A DNA stretch of 6,232 nt from contig CAYRRM010000084.1 of NCBI GenBank assembly GCA_964426675.1, positions 1 through 6,232 on the forward strand, read 5' to 3'. The stretch comes from DYMC01 sp035406705 (lineage in GTDB: Bacteria; Verrucomicrobiota; Lentisphaeria; Victivallales; GWF2-50-93). The notes beneath the pieces are model-generated. The model searched no databases and was not told where the DNA came from. It saw only the letters and a program-made list of their open reading frames with translations. Shown here one piece after another: positions 1-4,687 of the stretch; positions within the stretch are counted from its first letter, which is position 1, and each line of letters begins with the position of its first letter. A program made the position numbers and the translations under genes.

Positions 1-10
1 TTTACTATTA

Positions 11-793
11 GTGTTTTCTCATAGAAATAAATTTTTTAACATAAAAGAAAAAGCACATAAATATTCTTTCTTAAAAGTAAATTTAAAAAATGCTTTCACT
101 TTAATAGAACTATTAATAGTTATCGCTATTATATCAATGCTTGCTGCATTATTATTACCCGCTCTAAATCGGGCAAAAGAAGTAGCTAAATCAATTTCTT
201 GTTCTTCTAACTTGTCTCAATTAGGCAAAGCATCTACAATGTATAGTTCCGATTATGATAATTGGGCATTACCAGCGATGTGGGTAAACGTTAGCATTGA
301 TGCATGGTATACTTTACTCAAAAATGATTATCTGAATAGCAGAGCTCCCTTTAAATGCCCTTCAGAAAAATTCTTCAATTTAAGTCCAAAGGAAATCAGT
401 TATGGCATAAATACATTGAGTTTTGGAGAAAGTTTTATCACTGGTGGAGGAAAAAATTTATTTCCTCATAAAGTTAGTGAAATATCATCTTTTAAAAGGG
501 ACTCTAATCTTGTAATATTTATTGATACTCCTCCTGTTTATTCAAGCACACTTTCTTTTCGAAGTGCAAGCGGAAGCTCGTGGATATGGGAATCTACTGC
601 ACCTGTAGCTCCAAATACAAGTACAAGCAGCACGTGGTATCCAGCTTACCTGAGACATAAACAACGGGCAAATGCAGTATTTTTTGATACTCATGTGGCT
701 ACTCTTACCTTTTCTGACTTAACAGTTAACAAAGCCAACATTAGAAATCCATGCATGGTTGCTTATGGGGATGGAAGCCTAGCTATCAGATAA
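11..793 (+). CDS. Prepilin-like protein with type II secretion/type IV pilin N-terminal methylation motif (5' end uncertain)
   Basis: The protein is an inner-membrane-anchored pseudopilin-like protein, 260 residues if the GTG at 11 is used. Residues 29-40 hold the class III signal FTLIELL followed by a hydrophobic helix to about residue 52, with Glu33 at the +5 position of the mature protein. After the helix come features typical of the PVC-group family: the CSSNLSQLG stretch with Cys64, FKCPS with Cys116, SYGIN near 130-134, and RHKQRANAVFFDTHV near 215-229, matching the usual RH...AN..F.DGHV ending. The residue before the cleavage point is Ala28 rather than the usual Gly, and the leader is long and basic. 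No Shine-Dalgarno site is visible, and the frame stays open to the window edge (TTA and CTA codons upstream, no stop), so the true start may lie outside. Members of this family are numerous per genome and mostly of unknown role, so a specific pilus or secretion function cannot be given. Confidence 0.85.
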   Translation: MFSHRNKFFNIKEKAHKYSFLKVNLKNAFTLIELLIVIAIISMLAALLLPALNRAKEVAKSISCSSNLSQLGKASTMYSSDYDNWALPAMWVNVSIDAWYTLLKNDYLNSRAPFKCPSEKFFNLSPKEISYGINTLSFGESFITGGGKNLFPHKVSEISSFKRDSNLVIFIDTPPVYSSTLSFRSASGSSWIWESTAPVAPNTSTSSTWYPAYLRHKQRANAVFFDTHVATLTFSDLTVNKANIRNPCMVAYGDGSLAIR

Positions 794-850
794 AATTCTA
801 TAATATTACCGAATAGCAAATAAAATAGAATAACAGGAGGCTAATTCTCT

Positions 851-869
851 TAATAACGGTTATTATTTT
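851..869 (+). terminator. Possible weak hairpin terminator after the prepilin-like gene
   Basis: A perfect 7-base inverted repeat, TAATAAC and GTTATTA around a single G (851-865), is followed by TTTT at 866-869. It lies 57 bases after the stop at 793. The stem is almost all A-T and must open to form a loop, so it would be weak. The minus strand has no T-run after the hairpin, so it would not terminate the opposing sugar operon by the usual mechanism. Confidence 0.22.
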
Positions 870-885
870 GACTTATAAAATGAAT

Positions 886-1836
886 TTACAATTGATTTTT
901 TGCTCTTATTACCCAACGAGTTGGACTCAATTCTTCTTCCAATAATAATGGAATAACTTTCTTTTTACTTTTTATTTCTTCTATAAACATATCAAGATAA
1001 TCTCCATCATCAGATACATCTATTTTTTTTACGCCTTCTCCAGAAATTGCGATTTTCGCTATTTCACCATTATTTATACATTCAAGGAAACCATTTGAAC
1101 CGAATATTCTTAAAATTTCATATCCCCATTTTCCCCAATCCTCAGGTAATGGACAACAATAATTTGCGATTGCTGAAGCTATAGCGCCATTTTCGAGTTC
1201 AAACAAAAACGATGCAGCCCTTCTGCATTCACTATTTTCTCCATGATTACAGAGTTTGGTTTCTTTTAACTGAATTGACTTTATTTTTATACCAACAACG
1301 TGTTCGATAAACCTACAATTATAGATTCCCACCTGCATCGTTAAGCCACCATCAATTTTCTCATCTTTTGGTCTCCATTCTCCCCAGGGATAGGACTTTT
1401 GAGAAAATATTTGTATAATAGTTCCGAGTTTTCCAGAAGCAATTATTCTTTTTATTGCCTTGTAGGGGCTTGCGAATGCTGTTCCAGCCATTTCATGATA
1501 AATCATTCCCGTTTTTTTAGAGACAATTATAATTTCATCGAGTTCATCTTCTGTCATAGCAGATGGTTTTTCCGCATATACATGTTTCCCGGCTTTCATG
1601 CATTTTATTGCATCTTTTGCTTGCGAAAATCGCAAAGGAGAACAGAGAGAAATGATTTGAATATCAGGGTCACGCAACATTTCATCAAGTGATGAATATA
1701 TGAGAGGTTTTACATCTGGAGGAATTTTATCTGCAGGAATTCCCGCTACAGCATAAAATTCCACATCTGATTTTGATACGAGCAAGTTCTGAATCTGATG
1801 CCCATTATTTCCGTATAAGCCAAACTTTATCTTCAC
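886..1836 (-). CDS. Gfo/Idh/MocA-family NAD(P)-dependent oxidoreductase
   Basis: This is a cytoplasmic dehydrogenase-type enzyme of 316 residues, probably acting on a sugar, inositol or related polyol using NAD(P). The N-terminal Rossmann fold shows the Gly-rich turn GLYGNNG (Gly6, Gly9, Gly12). The family motif AEKP lies at residues 88-91, with Lys90 as the expected catalytic lysine. In the second conserved motif, usually DxGxHxxD, this protein reads QVGIYNCRF, placing Tyr172 where His is commonest. In glucose-fructose oxidoreductase a tyrosine does this job together with the EKP lysine, so activity is plausible, but the substrate is unknown. It is shorter than many relatives (about 330-390 residues). 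The GTG start is chosen because it overlaps the stop of the upstream isomerase-like gene as GTGA. There is no good Shine-Dalgarno site, which points to translational coupling. The two genes therefore form one minus-strand operon and probably act in one sugar pathway. Confidence 0.88.
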   Translation of the reverse strand: MKIKFGLYGNNGHQIQNLLVSKSDVEFYAVAGIPADKIPPDVKPLIYSSLDEMLRDPDIQIISLCSPLRFSQAKDAIKCMKAGKHVYAEKPSAMTEDELDEIIIVSKKTGMIYHEMAGTAFASPYKAIKRIIASGKLGTIIQIFSQKSYPWGEWRPKDEKIDGGLTMQVGIYNCRFIEHVVGIKIKSIQLKETKLCNHGENSECRRAASFLFELENGAIASAIANYCCPLPEDWGKWGYEILRIFGSNGFLECINNGEIAKIAISGEGVKKIDVSDDGDYLDMFIEEIKSKKKVIPLLLEEELSPTRWVIRAKNQL

Positions 1837-2987
1837 AATGAAATGGTAAGTTTTTCAATTCTTTCGTTAGAAAGAGCGCAAAGTCTCATTATAGCATCAT
1901 ATTCAGCTGATGTTTCAGATTTTACAGAGTTCCCTGTTTTCAGGTCTCTAAGTCTTGAGGATAGTTCAACAACTATTGAAAGCGCTTTACTGCAATTTCT
2001 TATAAACTGTAATCGGCATTCTTCGGATTTCTCTGGTTCCGCCTCCGTCCTCAACATATGACAATCAAACTCCACTACTCCTTTCCAGCCAAGTTCGTTT
2101 AAAATCCAGAACATTTGAACTGTTTCCTTAAGCCCTTCAGGACCTACAAGGGGCGGAAAATCATTGTCAAACTGCGCTTTTATCTGGCTTCCAAAATGGA
2201 TAAATGACAATTTTTTCATTGAAATAAGATATCCAAGTGCTTGAACAGCATTCATAAGTGCCATACTTTCATGCTGGAGAAGTTCTGGATTAACACCCCA
2301 GAATTTGGGATTTTTCAAGCTACCACATATAAATCCTACTGCATGACCTGAGGTAGGCAAAAACATATGCCCCCGCGGTTCATTTGGTTTTGGTTCGATG
2401 GTGGCACCAATGTAATTTTTTAATTTTTTTTCCTGTATATAATCATAAACATGATCTAATCCTTCTTTTAACCACTTATATGAATTTTTCCAATCAACGG
2501 CGACAGGAACTTCAAAACCATCTCTTGCAACCCAATAGGTATAATATTTTGCCTTAAAGAGTGCCCCTATTCGAAGGGTCCTTTCAACCTTTTCTCTTGC
2601 AAGTTTTCTTATTTGAGGGTCTGGATTTGTCAATCCTCCCTTACGAAAAATTTTATTGACATGCAAGCTGCATGTCGCTGTATTTACAGAAATACCTGCA
2701 TCATCTAAAACCTTTTTGATCTGCCGTAATTTTTTATAAGTTTCAGATTTTGGATCGAGATCATCTTCAGGATTTTTCGGATCCCACGAGACGAGATCAT
2801 CATCGTGAAAGCTTGTAGCTTCTATTAAGCCCTCATTTGCCGCTTTAGCTATCATCATTGCAGTTTCAAGGGAATCTATTTTGGGAAGTACTGTCTCTCC
2901 AAATGGGTCTCCGAGCGGATTTGCAACACACCAGAAAGGCATAGAACGCAATGTAACAGGACCTAGATTCCAATTTTTTCTTTTCAT
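1833..2987 (-). CDS. Xylose isomerase-like TIM-barrel protein with altered metal site
   Basis: A protein of 384 residues, close in length to class I (actinobacterial-type) xylose isomerases, which interconvert aldoses and ketoses using two divalent metals. Recognisable blocks, in order: DPFGE (28-32), FHDDDL (60-65, His61 and Asp64 matching the ring-opening pair), KIFRKGG, YWVARDG (Trp152), IEPKPNEPRG (from 197, with ligand Glu198 and catalytic-type Lys200), GVNPE (Glu235) then His239, QFDNDF (Asp274, Asp276) and EFDCH (Asp308). Two departures stand out: His264 occupies the place of the Streptomyces ligand Asp245, and the Glu-to-His ligand spacing is four residues instead of three. The hydrophobic pocket residue equivalent to Phe94 also appears to be His109. 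These are by-eye alignments from memory. Metal binding and a sugar isomerase or epimerase role are likely, but a xylA call is not justified. Its partner, translated through a 4-base overlap, is the oxidoreductase. An ATG at 2990 is the alternative start, giving one extra Met. Confidence 0.8.
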   Translation of the reverse strand: MKRKNWNLGPVTLRSMPFWCVANPLGDPFGETVLPKIDSLETAMMIAKAANEGLIEATSFHDDDLVSWDPKNPEDDLDPKSETYKKLRQIKKVLDDAGISVNTATCSLHVNKIFRKGGLTNPDPQIRKLAREKVERTLRIGALFKAKYYTYWVARDGFEVPVAVDWKNSYKWLKEGLDHVYDYIQEKKLKNYIGATIEPKPNEPRGHMFLPTSGHAVGFICGSLKNPKFWGVNPELLQHESMALMNAVQALGYLISMKKLSFIHFGSQIKAQFDNDFPPLVGPEGLKETVQMFWILNELGWKGVVEFDCHMLRTEAEPEKSEECRLQFIRNCSKALSIVVELSSRLRDLKTGNSVKSETSAEYDAIMRLCALSNERIEKLTISL

Positions 2988-2990
2988 CAT

Positions 2991-3088
2991 AATCTCCTTT
3001 TTTACCTATTTTAGATAATTATTTTTAGCATTTTCTCAATGAATTTCAAGGCCTTACAAAAAAAATTTAAAAAAAATTATTTTTTTAC
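2991..3088. other. AT-rich divergent intergenic region
   Basis: This stretch separates the minus-strand sugar operon from the plus-strand hcp operon. It contains the isomerase-like gene's ribosome binding site, an 8-base palindrome AAGGCCTT (3048-3055), and long A and T runs (3057-3086) directly upstream of the plus-strand -35. No convincing promoter for the minus-strand operon could be picked out, although one must lie here or nearby unless transcription reads in from elsewhere. No small open frame with a ribosome binding site was found. Confidence 0.5.
2994..3000 (-). promoter_or_regulatory. Ribosome binding site that decides the isomerase-like start
   Basis: On the minus strand AAAGGAG is followed by ATT and then two consecutive ATG codons. 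The GGAG core lies only 3 bases from the first ATG (2990) but 6 bases from the second (2987). The second is better placed for initiation, so the protein probably begins MKRKNW rather than MMKRKNW. Confidence 0.6.
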
Positions 3089-3117
3089 TTGACAATAAAT
3101 AAGTATTGTGGTATTAT
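3089..3117 (+). promoter_or_regulatory. Strong sigma-70-type promoter of the regulator-hcp operon
   Basis: A perfect -35 hexamer TTGACA (3089-3094) and a -10 hexamer TATTAT (3112-3117) are separated by exactly 17 bases. TG at 3109-3110 also gives an extended -10. Predicted transcription starts near 3124, which leaves a leader of about 21 bases before the regulator's ATG at 3145. The stretch just upstream (3057-3087) is almost pure A and T. Its bases 3073-3083 fit an UP-element core (AAAWWTWTTTT), though about six bases closer to the start than the consensus position, and such matches are cheap in AT-rich DNA. The hexamers and spacing are seen; activity is inferred. Confidence 0.75.
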
Positions 3118-3129
3118 TATACCAAATTA
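3104..3129 (+). promoter_or_regulatory. Inverted repeat over the -10 and start site: probable Rrf2-type operator
   Basis: The dyad is centred between 3116 and 3117. GGTAT (3110-3114) pairs perfectly with ATACC (3119-3123) across a TATT spacer, and symmetry continues outward at 3109/3124, 3107/3126, 3105/3128 and 3104/3129, with mismatches at 3108/3125 and 3106/3127. It covers the extended -10 hexamer and reaches the predicted start site, so a bound dimer would block RNA polymerase. The next gene codes for an Rrf2-family dimeric repressor, and Rrf2 proteins commonly bind dyads of this size and autoregulate. Assignment to this regulator is inference. Confidence 0.6.
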
Positions 3130-3144
3130 AAAAATTTTTCTATT

Positions 3145-3576
3145 ATGAATACTCTTTTAAAATTAAGTGAAGCCGGCTCAATAGCCATCCATGCCCTTGC
3201 AATGATAGCCGGAAATAAAAATAAGAAAATTTCATCGGCGGAAATTGCTGATTTCTATGGAATTTCACGGAATCATCTTGCAAAAGTAATGCAGCAATTA
3301 GTCAAAGTTGGATTTGTAAAATCCGATAGAGGTCCCAGTGGAGGGTTTACTCTTGCAAAAGATGCGAGTAAAATTACTCTACTCGATATATATTGTGAGA
3401 TAGAAGGAGGGATATCTCTAAATAAATGTCTTCTTGAAGAGAAGTTTTGTTTTGGTTCTAAATGTTTATTAGGGAATATGTTATCAAAAATAAATAGAGA
3501 ACTTAAAAATATTCTTGAGACGACAAAATTGAGCGATATTGCATTAAACATTGAAAAAAGGGGAACTAAAAAATGA
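3145..3576 (+). CDS. Rrf2-family transcriptional regulator with three-cysteine Fe-S-type cluster
   Basis: A winged helix-turn-helix DNA-binding protein of 143 residues, normal for Rrf2 regulators such as IscR and NsrR. The sequence shows the N-terminal LSEAGSIAIHAL helix, the recognition region ISSAEIADFYGISRNHLAKV (about 29-48), the wing DRGPSGGF (61-68), and a cysteine cluster Cys95, Cys102, Cys107 followed by a long dimerisation helix. The cysteine spacing is C-x6-C-x4-C rather than the C-x5-C-x5-C of IscR and NsrR. An extra Cys84 precedes it. A cluster that senses NO, redox state or iron-sulfur status is likely, and the hcp partner favours NO, but calling it NsrR is not safe. The ATG at 3145 is chosen because an in-frame TTG at 3106 lies inside the promoter, upstream of the predicted transcript start. 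The leader has no clear Shine-Dalgarno site, so the repressor may be made at a low level. Its stop overlaps the next start as ATGA. Confidence 0.9.
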   Translation: MNTLLKLSEAGSIAIHALAMIAGNKNKKISSAEIADFYGISRNHLAKVMQQLVKVGFVKSDRGPSGGFTLAKDASKITLLDIYCEIEGGISLNKCLLEEKFCFGSKCLLGNMLSKINRELKNILETTKLSDIALNIEKRGTKK

Positions 3577-4313
3577 AAAGAAAAATAATCAAAATAAATG
3601 AAGATAAATGTACTGGTTGTGGGATTTGTGTAAATAAATGTGCTGAAGGGGCAATACAAATTGTTAATGGTAAAGCAAAACTCATAAGTGAAAGTTACTG
3701 CGATGGGCTTGGAGCCTGTATTGGTGAATGCCCTTATGATGCTATAACAATTGAGGAAAGAGAAGCTATTCCATTTAATGAAGAAGAAGTAAAAAAACAC
3801 CTTGCAAAAAAGGTAGATGAACAAAAACAATCCGGGGTACTTAAGTTCCACGGAGGCTGCCCAGGAATGAAGGCATTTTCATTTAAAAATAGTAGTGAAA
3901 TAAAAAATAAAGATAATTCAGAAAGAAAAATCCTATCAGAATTATCGCAATGGCCAATACAGTTGCATCTTGTACCGGTAAAAGCGCCTTACTGGGATAA
4001 AAGTGATATAATATTAGCTGCTGATTGTACAGCATTTTCATTTGGAGACTTTCATCAACAATTTCTCAAAGGAAAGAAACTCATAATTGCATGCCCAAAA
4101 TTAGATAACACAGAAAATTACACAGAAAAGCTCTCTGCAATTCTATCGGAAAACGACGTAAATAGTTTAACAGTCCTGCGAATGGAAGTTCCTTGCTGTG
4201 GAGGAATTGCGATTTTCGCAAGAGAAGCAAAGCTTATATCAGGCAAAGATATCCCTCTGAAAATTGTAATTATAGGTATTGATGGTTCAATAAAATCAAT
4301 AAATATGGAATAA
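3573..4313 (+). CDS. Ferredoxin-domain protein with Cys-rich C-terminal domain, probable electron carrier to Hcp
   Basis: A soluble iron-sulfur protein of 246 residues. The N-terminal domain (about 1-62) resembles a two-cluster ferredoxin. The first motif is complete (Cys13, Cys16, Cys19, Cys23). The second reads CDGLGACIGECP, with Cys43, Cys49 and Cys53 but Leu46 where a fourth cysteine normally sits, so one cluster lacks a ligand and may be [3Fe-4S] or differently ligated. A charged linker (about 63-90) leads to a C-terminal domain with GGCPG (Cys96), AADC (Cys152), ACPK (Cys174) and VPCCGG (Cys208, Cys209), motifs that could hold further metal or do thiol chemistry. I recall similar proteins beside hcp in anaerobic bacteria, generally annotated only as 4Fe-4S proteins. 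Its start overlaps the regulator's stop (ATGA), with AAGGGG nine bases upstream. Delivering electrons to Hcp is inferred from context. Confidence 0.85.
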   Translation: MKRKIIKINEDKCTGCGICVNKCAEGAIQIVNGKAKLISESYCDGLGACIGECPYDAITIEEREAIPFNEEEVKKHLAKKVDEQKQSGVLKFHGGCPGMKAFSFKNSSEIKNKDNSERKILSELSQWPIQLHLVPVKAPYWDKSDIILAADCTAFSFGDFHQQFLKGKKLIIACPKLDNTENYTEKLSAILSENDVNSLTVLRMEVPCCGGIAIFAREAKLISGKDIPLKIVIIGIDGSIKSINME

Positions 4314-4329
4314 GCTCTGGAGGAAAAAA

Positions 4330-4659
4330 ATGAATACTAAAATTAAAAATCTACGAGAGTTGGTTGAATATCCTGTTAATGGAATAATAAGTAAAGATAT
4401 TATAGATAACGATAATGGCTCTATTACTATATTTGCTTTTGACAAAGGACAAAAACTTAGTGAGCATACTGCGCCATTTGATGCTTTCGTTAACATTTTA
4501 GAAGGAGAGGCTGAAATCTCAATAGATGGTAATAAAAATATTTTAATTGAAGGAGATGCAATAATAATGCCTGCTAATATTCCTCACTCAGTAAAGGCAA
4601 TAGAAAAATTCAAAATGTTGCTCACTATGATTTCAAATCACCCAAATAATTTAAAATAA
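4330..4659 (+). CDS. Small single-domain cupin
   Basis: A one-domain beta-barrel protein of 109 residues, a usual size for small cupins. The first cupin motif is seen at about 40-59, with GQKLSEH (His46) and LEGEAEI after it. The second is at 75-86, GDAIIMPANIPH, with His86. The usual HxH pair of motif 1 is reduced to one histidine: the next positions read TAPFDAF. Metal binding therefore rests on His46, His86 and perhaps Glu45 or Asp51, and may be weak or absent. The ATG has an excellent TGGAGG (4318-4323) six bases upstream and follows the ferredoxin gene by 16 bases, so it belongs to the same transcript. Possible roles are sensing or binding a small ligand, or protecting or assisting Hcp. 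None is shown by the sequence. Confidence 0.85.
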   Translation: MNTKIKNLRELVEYPVNGIISKDIIDNDNGSITIFAFDKGQKLSEHTAPFDAFVNILEGEAEISIDGNKNILIEGDAIIMPANIPHSVKAIEKFKMLLTMISNHPNNLK

Positions 4660-4687
4660 ATTAAACCCAAAAAAGTGGAGGTAAACT

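Noticed and set aside
795..831. Inverted repeat ATTCTAT / ATAGAAT in the convergent gap
   Set aside because: The seven-base, A-T-rich arms are 23 bases apart with no T-run following. It is likely chance and too weak to call a terminator.
1399..1692. Plus-strand frame inside the oxidoreductase gene
   Set aside because: It is antisense to a clearly conserved protein and shows no recognisable motif.
1843..2061. Plus-strand frame inside the isomerase-like gene
   Set aside because: It is antisense to conserved coding sequence, with a serine-rich product and no motif.
1833..2987. Calling the isomerase-like gene xylA
   Set aside because: One metal ligand and a pocket residue appear replaced and no xylulokinase or xylose transporter is adjacent, so a true xylose isomerase role is unsupported.
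3015..3049. Candidate minus-strand promoter for the sugar operon (TTGAAA, then TAAAAA after 16 bases)
   Set aside because: The -10 matches only four of six bases and several equally poor alternatives exist in this AT-rich stretch, so no choice can be supported.
3106..3144. Longer Rrf2 reading frame starting at TTG 3106
   Set aside because: It begins inside the promoter, upstream of the predicted transcript start. The extra 13 residues do not resemble the family N-terminus, whereas ATG 3145 gives the usual start and length.
3145..3576. Calling the regulator NsrR or IscR
   Set aside because: The cysteine spacing differs from both and the NsrR Asp ligand is not evident. The hcp context supports NO sensing but does not prove orthology.
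3273..3851. Minus-strand frame of 192 codons
   Set aside because: It lies antisense to the regulator and ferredoxin genes, has a Phe/Ser/Tyr-rich low-complexity product and resembles no family. It is a by-product of AT-rich coding sequence.
4296..4496. Minus-strand frame across the ferredoxin-cupin junction
   Set aside because: It overlaps two real genes and a good ribosome binding site on the other strand and has no family features.
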